DNA of 64,000 bases from assembly GCA_037176885.1 (NCBI GenBank), contig JAWWNJ010000039.1:1054001-1118000 (forward strand), written 5' to 3'. The position numbers and the translations under genes are program-made. The DNA is from Favolaschia claudopus. Taxonomy: Eukaryota > Basidiomycota > Agaricomycetes > Agaricales > Mycenaceae. Under the pieces are notes generated by a model that was given only the letters and a program-made list of their open reading frames with translations, had not been told where the DNA came from and did not search any database. Shown here one piece after another: positions 55,761-64,000 of this stretch (the first letter of the stretch is position 1; each line of letters opens with the position of its first letter).

Positions 55761-58361
55761 CTACAATCGCGACGAAACCTCCCCCTCCTGTTCCCCGCTC
55801 CTCTCAGGCTCTTTGACCCCCAAGCCACCGCCCTGCAAATCATTCTCAAACGCCCTCCGATTCTCGTACCACCACCTCAACACAACCTCCTTCTCCCGAT
55901 CCCCCACCCTCTCCGAAATCTCCTCAAACATCGCTTCAACCAACTCCCTACCTGCTTTTAAATTCGAATCGCCCTCTGAGCTGAGAACAGCCGTTCTCAC
56001 CTCCCCCAAGACGCGTGGAAGTAAGACGAGAGGGAGCGAGGGCACGGTAGAGATAAGCGTGAGTTGCAGTCGGTGTAGCCGCTCACTGTCTCCCTGTGAA
56101 GCAGCGTCGCGGATTGCTGCTAGGAGGGCATCGATGCAGTACCATGCCAGAGCGTACGCGTCTCCAGTCCGTTGTGGGAATGCCGATGCAGAACGGCCAC
56201 CCGCCGATAATGCCGTGCTGCTACTAGTACTCGCACTCCGCACCAACGCCGCAAACGCAAGCCTCAGCTGCGGCGTATTCAGCCTCCCGTCGATCGAGTT
56301 CTACAAGCATTACCAGTCAGACCGTGCTACGAACGAGGAGGGACAAGGGGCACAGTACCTCAATCAAACAATGCGTATAAAACGGCACCATCCGCTCTGT
56401 AAACGGCCGTGGCCGTGGCGCATCCTTCCCCTTCCCCTTCCCCGCCAGCCCTTCGGATGATTCCTCCAAATCATCATCACCGGAAAATTCAGTGTCGCTT
56501 TTAGATTTAGATTGTGAATGCCGGTCCGCATGCGCCGCGAATACCGCAAGGACGACCGAGTGGCTCGATTCGTACGTCTCTCGATACGACGCGTCTGATA
56601 GGTGGCTATCGAAGCAAGGAAGGAAAGAAAAAACAGAGTGAACGTAAGCAAGCAAGGAAGCAAAATTCGGAGGAATCGAAGAGACGAGGACGTACGGCAG
56701 CGCCAGGGGCAAAGCGTATAATTGAATGCATTCCCCGCTCAGCACGGGGACGAGCTGCTCAATACACGTTAACGCATAGGCTGTTTTGGCTTGCACATCT
56801 ATAGCGCGTTAATTGATACTGAGTATAAGATACTGAAGATGCACGAACGCACCGGGATCCGAATATCCCTGTTCCTTTTCCCTCCGACCCTGCCACTCCT
56901 TAACCGAATCACACAACTGTCGTACAAACCGCTCACTCTCTCCCCGACTCTTCGAAAGTATATCCAACGCGAGGTAGAACGTCTTCTTCAGCTCCACGAA
57001 GCCCGGCGACGCGGTAGTCGTGACCCCGCCGAATTGCGATACCACGAAGGAGAGGTCTGCTAGGGTGTGGAGGACTGTTAACGCGAGCGCAGGAGGGGAG
57101 GCGGTGGTAGTGGTAGTGGTAGTGATAGGGCTAGGATAAGCAGCTGGGGGAACGTATATGATGGCGGAGAGGATGGCGTCTGCGATCATGATGTTGGAGA
57201 AGAGGAGGGTTTTGAGGGTTTTCCATATTAGAGTTGCTTGTTCGCGCGTGTCTGTGCCCGTAGAAGTTAGACAGGCACGGTGTCGAATGAGTCGACTGAC
57301 CCTCGTCATCGGCTTGTAGACCTTTTGCCATCGACCCGCCAATCCAATCGCTTTCAAGGCTCTTCGCTAGAGGCTGGAGCGCGGCGAGAGCCGCAGCAGC
57401 AGTGACCATGCCCTCTGCAGGCCGGGATTCGATAAAAATTGTCAGAGTCAGTGCAGTCAACTTCGCCAACGGAGCGATGAATTGCATGAGGGGGGATTCG
57501 TTGATAGCTCGAAGTGTAGGCGAGGATGTCTACGTATCAGAGAATCAGATGCGGAGGCCGTGGTGTTGAAGAAAGCTGGACGTACAGAAGAAGATTTGGA
57601 GGATGAGGCGGCAGAAAGGAATGTGCCGGATGCGAAAGCAGAGGTGACGGTGAAGACAAGCAGATCGGCTAGGACGGAGAGGGGTAGCGCCTTGAGCTTT
57701 GTTGGAACGACGAGGGTCAGAGATTGAGCGGCAAGTATAAGCGCCAATGTCATCGTATCAACTGTAACAAGACGATTATGGTCAAAGATTGGATTCGCGT
57801 AGAAACACGCACTCACTCACCGTCACCTTTGGGTCTAAATTCAGCCTCCCATCCACTGGACGTATGAGCGTATACATCGATAGACTCAGCAACAGAGATG
57901 ATAATTTCATTCTCGAGTTGGGATCGCCCGGTTTCCAACTTATCCGCATTTCTAATATCTTCCAGACCCGCAAGAAGACCACCGGAGCAAGCCAATCTGA
58001 GAATCGGCTGTCCGCCTTTCAAGCCTTTCAAAACCGCGGCGGTCCATTGGTTCACTCGCGCTGCAATTCCTCTGGAGAAGACAGACCCGACCACGGAGCG
58101 GGTTTCGTCTGCGGCTTTGAGGTCGCGGTATTTGAGGTGCGTCGCGTGGCGGAATGCGGTAAAGAGGGTTTGGAGTTTTGAGTGGGAGAAGGGGAGGAGG
58201 GAGAAGAGGGGAGATGAGATTATTGAGGCTGCGAGAGGTGTTGGGAGGGGTGAGGATTTGGAGAGGTGGTGTGCGAGGGCGGATTGGATGGTTGGGAGAG
58301 GAGCGGAAGGCGTCTGTCTTTGCAAGTGGGCTAGTAAATTGGTGTAACCAGCATTCGACAT
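55761..58361 (-). CDS. PEX8: Pex8-like peroxisomal protein
   Basis: About seven exons, roughly 750 residues, from ATG 58361 (MSNAGYTNLLAHLQRQTP). All-helical, Leu/Ala-rich protein: TIQSALAHHLSKSSPLPTPL, LQTLFTAFRHATHLKYRDLK, AAVLKGLKGGQPILRLACSG, then SLTLVVPTKLKALPLSVLAD, FIESRPAEGMVTAAAALAAL, ALTCIEQLVPVLSGECIQLY, and a charged loop (DLEESSEGLAGKGKGKD). A poly-Thr run comes from gtagtg repeats near 57110. The terminal residues are EVSSRL: SRL is a type-1 peroxisomal signal. A large soluble helical protein with such an end fits Pex8, the intraperoxisomal organiser of the import complex. The identification rests on overall character rather than a diagnostic motif, so it is moderate. Confidence 0.5.
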
Positions 58362-59588
58362 TGAGGACCAGTTCAACCAGTTATCTGAGTTACTAACTTA
58401 TCGGCACATTCAACGCGAAAGCTCGTGACCGTGACTGGTCACATTTCAACTCTCTTCATTCAGTTGTTCAGCAGGTGTTCAAGTCAACGTCGCCCGCCAC
58501 GTTCTGGATGTTTTCTTTCACTGGAATGTCGTCCGTTATACTGCTCTTTTCATTCAAAAAAAGCCTCCGTTCAATTGCGGCCCGTGCGGGCAACAAGCGG
58601 ATACTTTCTCCGAGTTAGTCTCACCACGTCTCACGTCGACGGATCTCGGTGGCTTTCAACTCCTCGAACAAGTCTCAATCGGTGTCGGAGTTCCTCCTCC
58701 CGCGCTCAGTGACTGCCGTTCATTTTAAAGGCCTCAGAAGACCTGAAAAGGACGCTACATCCAAATTCCCCGGCCCGTCGGGGGCAGATCTAGGCAACGC
58801 ATCTGTTTATCGGGTCTCGACAGAACACATGGAAGCATTGACCGTTCCATCTGACCGCGTCGGTCACCGCGATCCTAAACGGGAAGATATGTTTCAAGTC
58901 CTTGGCAGCATTGGAAAAAGAAGGGACGACATGACGCTCACATACCGCAATCCGCGCACACTCCACAACGAGTACCCATGCCGCCGCCCACCCACGATGG
59001 AATCAGCGTGCCGGATGCTTTTTTTCTCTTACTTATGACGGCATAACTGTGCCTGGTACGTCGAGAACGACGTTGAAAAACTCGTGAAAAAATGAATTCT
59101 GGAGGGCTATAGACAGGCTTGGTTATGTATTGGATAAGTATACTGTAGCTAAAAAGATAGATTTCTTGAATTGATTCGATTCCTTTCTCGTGATTTGTTG
59201 TTGTTTGTTACTCTCTCCCTACTCCGAGCGTCGACCGTTGGTGGACTGGATTGTCGCTGTCTCTCGCGACGTCGACGTGCCTTTCGGCCTCCTCCTCGAC
59301 TGCCGTGTCCACCGGATAATGCGATTGAGATCCTCATAGCCCTAATTCCATCTCTCTACGCCCTTCAACTTCCTCCTCCATTAGACTCCCACACTTCCTT
59401 ATGGCCGCTACTCCCTCCCAAAACGCTCTCTGGCCCGAGCAGACTCCCGACACCGACTCACCACCACCGACCCGTCTTCCCAAGCGGAGGCGCACACACC
59501 ATCCTCCCCAAGAACTCCGCGGTGCTAGCACTTCAAAAATCGCTGCAAGACAAGTCGTAGCAGACCAGGCTGCCGTTGGTCCGTAGCT
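58362..59588. other. Long region without supported gene
   Basis: About 1.2 kb upstream of the membrane-protein gene. Left end is the Pex8-like promoter. Plus-strand frames (58649-59038 and around 59171-59560) lack recognisable domains. A hydrophobic stretch reading IEILIALIPSLYALQLPP near 59320-59376 looks like a signal peptide but has no in-frame ATG that I can join; it may be the missing 5' exon of the next gene. Confidence 0.4.
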
Positions 59589-60860
59589 CTCAATCTCCCT
59601 TTCTCTTCGCCGTCTGACACCACACAAGCAACCGCAAAGACCAATTGCGAAGTCAACTCTGGCAACGATGTCGTGTCGTGCTTTCCTACATCCAACACCG
59701 TCATAGCCCAGCACCAATGGGCTACTTTTGTCTGTGCGTCCTCGCTCATTCACCATAAGCAAAACATCTCATCGCTCTCCAGGGAACTCGAACCTCCCGG
59801 AATTCACTCAAACGAATCGTGTCAACATATACCTCTTCCACGGCGACTCACTCGAACAAATTCTCTTCTTCCGAAACGTAGTCAACCCCCAAGGGCAAGC
59901 TGGCTTCATCACCGCCCAGATCAACGACTCGTGGTGGGGCAACAGAGGCGCAAATTGGGACGGCCAGAACATCTCGTATCCTTTTTTCTGGATAATGTCA
60001 CGGAGCGACCAATCATTGGATGATGGCACGCAGAAGCCTCAGGCAACCTTCCAAGCAGTCCGTGCGTATCACCCCGTCACTTTGTGTTTTCCCGTTACGC
60101 TCAACCATAATTACCAGAAACAACATTTGCTGATTCCGTCATCGCCTCGTCTGTTTCGGCCGCTGCAGCGTCCTCGGCCACTGCTACAGCACTGGCCACC
60201 ACGACCGGTTCAACCTTCTCCCCACGGTCATCAGGCAGCAGCGGCACCAGTCCAACAGCCGGCGTCCAGGGTTCCAGCAGCTCCTCCGGCTTCCCCCACT
60301 GGGCCATCGCCGTGATCGTCGTCCTCGGCTTCCTCGCCATCGCCACAACATGCGTCCTCGCCTTCTTCATCCTCCGGCGGATGCGCAGACGGAATGCCGA
60401 CAACTCCAACCGGAACTCAATGGGCTCCAGCTCCCCCATGATGGCCAACGCCGCCAACTCCCCCGCATCCCCGCTCCTCGCTGGCGCCGCCATCCCTGGG
60501 CGACACGCCAGCACCGCGACTTCACACGGCGGCGCCGCCCCCAGCGTCGTTTCGCCTGATGGCGCCTCGACGATATCGAGAGCGGGTAGTGCCGGCGACC
60601 CCGGGCCCTTTTCTGGTGCGGATGCTGCTATCATGGCGGATGCGTTCAGGAAGGCGTTGCGGAAACCCGACTTTGCTGGGAGACCTGTCGAGGAGGGGGA
60701 GAGTCCGGAGAATGACAATCCGAAAGCCAACGAGGAGGAACTTTTGAACCGCGAGTTGGCCGACGAGGGACGAGATATACGGAGTGTAGGCTCTTCACGA
60801 GGCGTCACAGTGGAGACAGTGAGCGACAGCGGAGACACAGCACACGACAACCCGCGCTGA
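59589..60860 (+). CDS. Single-pass membrane protein, unknown ectodomain (5' end unresolved)
   Basis: Three clear exons, joined by GT-AG introns at about 59733-59781 (donor GTGCGT) and 60062-60117 (donor GTGCGT). Ectodomain: TTQATAKTNCEVNSGNDVVS, CFPTSNTVIAQHQWATFVWN, TNRVNIYLFHGDSLEQILFF, QAGFITAQINDSWWGNRGAN, YPFFWIMSR. A Ser/Thr/Ala-rich stalk follows (SVSAAAASSATATALATTTG), then the membrane helix WAIAVIVVLGFLAIATTCVL with a basic stop (RRMRRRN) and a cytoplasmic tail of about 180 residues ending in TVSDSGDTAHDNPR. Topology suggests an extracellular N-terminus, as in wall-stress sensors, but the fold is not one I recognise. The 5' exon with the signal peptide was not found, so the start given is only the limit of the supported sequence. 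Confidence 0.65.
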
Positions 60861-61637
60861 TCTCTCTCTCTCTCTCTTTCCTCTCCTCTACCCTACACCT
60901 TTCGTCGTTTCTCTTCCCTTGGTTCGTGACGGGTTTGTATCTTTACAGTTCCCTTGACATTATATAGTTCCTTTTTACCCTCCCATGTCTTACTTATCCC
61001 ACCATCCATCCATCTCCATTTCTTCGATCGCAATCACACCCACGGACCTCTGTTCAGCACCTGAAATATTACCCTTATTGCCCCAGATCTCGTGGCTTGG
61101 CTTCGCCCCCCTCCGCACCGCGCGAACTGCACACCCCACTAGCTTCGCATCCACTCGTTTGTTCTCTCACTCAATTCTACTACATCTATTACCCCCCATC
61201 CATACCTTGTACATCAACCCTCCCGCCCTTTTCTTCTTCTTCACATGGTCGTTTCCGTCGACTTGCTTAGCTTACAATCCATCCATCCAATATCCAACTC
61301 GAGCGTCAGTGCGCACCTCGTCTCACACTCGTTTGTACGTACTACCACCACCACCTACATACGTCAGGGTTTATGGGTTGATTCGAACAACACCTTGGGC
61401 ATGCCCAGGGGAAATTAGTTCCCGCGCGCGGGCTTGCTTGCAAGTTATGACTAGCTAGTAGCAATTGAAATGCTTTGACGACGACCAGTGATTGAGATGG
61501 AAGATCAGGGAATAGGGTTCAGATAGGATGGATGGATGCACGGCATCAGGTTTGAATTATTGTCAGCAAAACGAGAAACGAAGAAAAAGTTTAAGGAAAG
61601 CGAATAAGTGTACAACAGCTCTAAAATGCGTGAATTA
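60861..61637. other. Pyrimidine-rich convergent intergenic region
   Basis: About 780 bases between two gene 3' ends, starting with a CT microsatellite at 60863-60879. A long plus-strand open frame (60985-61458) is Ser/Pro/Leu-rich and reflects base composition. No RNA gene or repeat family seen. Confidence 0.45.
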
Positions 61638-62976
61638 TCATGGTGGTGTCCGGTAGAGGTGACGCATCAGCAACTCATATCTATAAAAACGCGGAAACGA
61701 CCAGTTAGTAAACGACTCCAAACCCAAGTCAGATAGATAAACGGTACAAACGTACGTTAGCATGGTGACCGCGCTGTTAGGAACAGTGCGAAAAAGATTC
61801 ACAGACAGTCCCTTGTACAGACTCTTCCAACCCTCCATGCGGATGAGCTGTTTCGTAGTCTGCACAAAGCCTCCCCTGTCCATGCGATTAAGAATCCCAT
61901 CCGACGACTCTCCAACCAGTGGTCGTCGTTGGGTTTGCAAGCGTGTCCGGACGACCTCGTGCGGATAGGTCACGACGGACGCCGTCATCTTCGCTACCGC
62001 CGAGCAGAGCAGGATCGACTGGTTGGATAGCGGACCTGGGGTACCCGCGTCTACATGAGGTAAATAAGGTAAATAAGTCAGTCGGGGAGGATTTAGCACA
62101 CGAGCGGGGGAAGAGGACATACGCGCCCAGACCTTGAGCTGTTCATACAGCGGGAATTGGACGGCGACGTGGGTGATGCCGAGGAGACTGGGCACGAGCC
62201 CGCGATAGAACGCGCTCAGGCCCTCTGACCGATATATAGTAAGCGCCGCATCTAATGTGTGCTTATATCGCAATTCGGTCCGGGATTGTGTCTGTTGGTG
62301 CAACGAGGACGGAAGAGGATGCGGAACGCGGAATGAGCAATTCGTTGGCACGCGTGGAGACAGGGAGAAAAGCAAAGCTTGTTACCGCACCATGAATCGT
62401 GTTTTGATTACCCATAGCGGATTTGTACAGATAGTGCTGGTAGCGCCGGCGGCCATTGCGGAGAGAATGTGGAGAGACCAGGGGTGTTCGCGCATGACGG
62501 GTTGGTAGCCCTTCACTTGGGCAGCAGGATATAATCTGTCTTGGGCCCCCAACGGCGCTTCTCCGAAGGCGGTCTTGATTCCATCGTATACAGAAAAATA
62601 TATGGCCCAGGTCGGCAGATATCCTAGGATTGTTGGACCCAGGCCACGATAGAAACCCCGTAAACCGTCGTGTTTCGCGATGGCCTTTATGGTGTCTGGT
62701 AGATAGTACATGTCAACCCAATACGTCCGGAGCTCGAAAACGAAACGAAACAACGCTTGCCTAAAATTCCTTCATATCCATAGTGCCCACGGACGGACCT
62801 CTGCGCCTGTAGCTTCGTCTTCACGACGTCGAGCGGGCAGGTCGCCACGCTAGCGATGAGGCCGCCACCCGCGCCAGCTTCCGATCTCACGTTTCAATCA
62901 TCCCGACGTCTGGAAGTGAGCTGACGGGCTGACCTATCATGCTGCGAGCAGACCATTTTGGCCGAGACTGCTGCAT
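61638..62976 (-). CDS. Mitochondrial carrier, NAD+/folate-type (Ndt1/Yia6-like)
   Basis: About six exons, roughly 345 residues. All three carrier signatures are present: CPLDVVKTKLQAQ, NPLWVIKTRFM and YPHEVVRTRLQTQ. Other family features are GFYRGLGPTILGYLPTWAIY, AFYRGLVPSLLGITHVAVQF, SLYKGLSVNLFRTVPNSAVT. PTWAIYFSVYD and NPLWVIKTR are typical of the SLC25A32/Ndt1/Flx1 branch, which moves NAD+, FAD, folate or pyrimidine nucleotides across the inner membrane; the substrate is inference. The chosen first exon starts at ATG 62976 (MQQSRPKWSARSM) and splices by a GTCAGC...AAG intron into AGAGGGLIAS. The last exon (YELLMRHLYRTPP) follows an intron with a CTAAC branch site. Stop at 61638. Confidence 0.83.
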
Positions 62977-63558
62977 ACTGCCCCGCTGGTTCGCGGGGAG
63001 CTGACGGGTGGGCTTGCTATCGTCGTCGGGGTCGTCGTGGTGCGTCTTGGCGGAGGTTTACACAACAAAAGTTAGAGTCACCTTCCTAATCGGGCACGCA
63101 CAAATGACGCTCAATGACGCCGGTTTGAGCTGATTCTACTTTTATGCGACAGAAAAATAGAACGAAGATAGAGAAATTTCGAGGATAGGTAAAGAGGACG
63201 AGGTGTTGATTTCATCGACAGTTTTGACCTTCACTTGAAGTCCATCAATTTTCCTCCACCTTGTTTGCTGGATTTAACAGCAGATGGTCTCAATCTCCGC
63301 CTCTCTCTCAACGTCGAATGGACAGTGAAATGGAACATCGCGCGTTGTGTTCACGGGTCGTATATTACGCGCCCGCATGCCAACTGGTACAATGGTGGAT
63401 ACATTAAGATGGAGGCACAAATCCAGAGTTATGCAAAAACTGAAACCACAAAAAGTCAAGTGCACAAGAATTATGTATAAGAATATCGGAAATTTAAACC
63501 GGTCTGAATGCTGGGTTACGCGCGGGTTCGGGTTCGGGTTCGTGTGGTGCGTGGAACA
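62977..63558. other. Intergenic region upstream of the carrier gene
   Basis: About 580 bases holding the carrier promoter and the 3' flank of the right-edge gene. A short cgggtt tandem (gggttcgggttcgggttcg) lies near 63524-63542; it is only three copies. No gene supported. Confidence 0.4.
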
Positions 63559-64000
63559 TTAGGTCGTAGTAGTAGGACGCGGCACAGGAGGCAAGTCCTT
63601 CTCGGCTGTGGCCTGCTTCCAAAATCTGTTCGGATCGTGCAACCCCTCGTGCCACAAATTCGTCTCTTTCCAGCGGCGGCGACGATGTATAACGCTGAAG
63701 CGGTGATCGATCTGCTGCACGGCGTCCTGGAGCGCTTGTTGCTCGTCGCCGTGAAGACGCGTGGTGACGACGACTTGTTTGAGTTTAGGGGATTTAACGA
63801 CTTTGTTGAAGAGGGTGGGCTGAATCTGACTGTAGGATCCCATGGCGATGGATATGCGATTGAGGTTGTCGAATTGGGGGATCATCGCCCAGTTCGCGGC
63901 CCATCCTGTATACTCGAATGCTCCGATAAAGTGCAGGTGCTCGAGTTGGTTGAAGAATTTGGCTCCATTGAGGGACGTGTCCATGAAGGTCGACCATGTT
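63559..64000 (-). CDS. 3' part of an LRR-like gene, cut by window edge
   Basis: The minus-strand frame enters from the right edge as TWSTFMDTSLNGAKFF and runs to the stop at 63559 (147 residues seen). Content: NQLEHLHFIGAFEYTGWAAN, IPQFDNLNRISIAMGSYSQI, KVVKSPKLKQVVVTTRLHGD, RRRRWKETNLWHEGLHDPNR, then PPVPRPTTTT. The leucine spacing and phrasing resemble C-terminal halves of basidiomycete F-box or LRR-like proteins, but the F-box itself would lie outside the window. The ATG in MDTSL is internal, since the frame is open to the edge. Confidence 0.55.
   Translation of the reverse strand, partial: TWSTFMDTSLNGAKFFNQLEHLHFIGAFEYTGWAANWAMIPQFDNLNRISIAMGSYSQIQPTLFNKVVKSPKLKQVVVTTRLHGDEQQALQDAVQQIDHRFSVIHRRRRWKETNLWHEGLHDPNRFWKQATAEKDLPPVPRPTTTT

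Noticed and set aside
55609..56460. Plus-strand open frame of 283 codons
   Set aside because: Lies opposite the Pex8-like exon; composition typical of an antisense shadow.
58649..59038. Plus-strand frame of 129 codons upstream of the membrane protein
   Set aside because: No recognisable motif, start is ordinary and no splice continuation; kept as intergenic.
60101..60850. Minus-strand open frame of 249 codons
   Set aside because: Antisense to the membrane-protein stalk and tail, which have a clear membrane helix and splice joins on the plus strand.
60985..61458. Plus-strand open frame of 157 codons
   Set aside because: Ser/Pro/Leu-rich translation of a pyrimidine-rich 3' region; no domain or splice support.
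63524..63542. Telomere-like gggttc repeats
   Set aside because: Only three copies of a six-base unit and not the fungal TTAGGG telomere unit; a chance simple repeat.

Overview
The window is gene-dense nuclear DNA from a filamentous fungus, most likely a basidiomycete of the Agaricomycetes. Almost every gene is cut by many short introns (about 45-60 bases), intergenic spaces are short, and both strands are used. There are several long F-box/LRR-type proteins of the lineage-expanded kind common in mushroom-forming fungi. DASH kinetochore subunits, a PalC-type pH-signalling protein, a Cdc25-type Ras exchange factor and Atp23 also point to fungi. I see no rRNA, tRNA, CRISPR array or intact transposon. 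Species cannot be named from the sequence alone.

Left part (0-15 kb): an oil-body-associated-protein-like gene, the splicing factor Cwf19, two related minus-strand F-box genes (the second carries a frameshift), DNA polymerase alpha subunit B (Pol12), two more minus-strand F-box genes of a second subfamily, and the small DASH subunit Dad1.

Middle (15-46 kb): a Cdc25-like RasGEF with SH3 and WW modules, the ribosome-maturation GTPase Efl1/Ria1, an LRR protein, the CTD-kinase subunit Ctk3, a cation diffusion facilitator, a GSTFuA-like glutathione transferase, a mitochondrial citrate-lyase-beta-like enzyme, PalC, a fifth F-box gene, the DASH subunit Dam1 with an unusual C-terminal extension, the DEAH helicase Prp2, and the TFIIIC WD-repeat subunit Tfc6.

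Right part (46-64 kb): a tiny DUF427 gene, an unrecognised gene, the metalloprotease Atp23, two tandem 4-coumarate-CoA-ligase-like enzymes around a small NTF2-fold gene, a Pex8-like gene, an unrecognised single-pass membrane protein, a mitochondrial carrier, and a gene cut by the right edge. Both ligases end in AKL and the Pex8-like protein ends in SRL. These are type-1 peroxisomal signals, so 48.8-58.4 kb looks like a peroxisomal neighbourhood.

Most genes are housekeeping (replication, splicing, Pol III transcription, ribosome assembly, kinetochore, peroxisome). The F-box genes and the tandem ligases are the accessory, fast-evolving part. Exon joins were read by eye from GT/GC-AG borders and frame continuity, so individual borders may be off by a few bases; outer coordinates given for spliced genes include introns.
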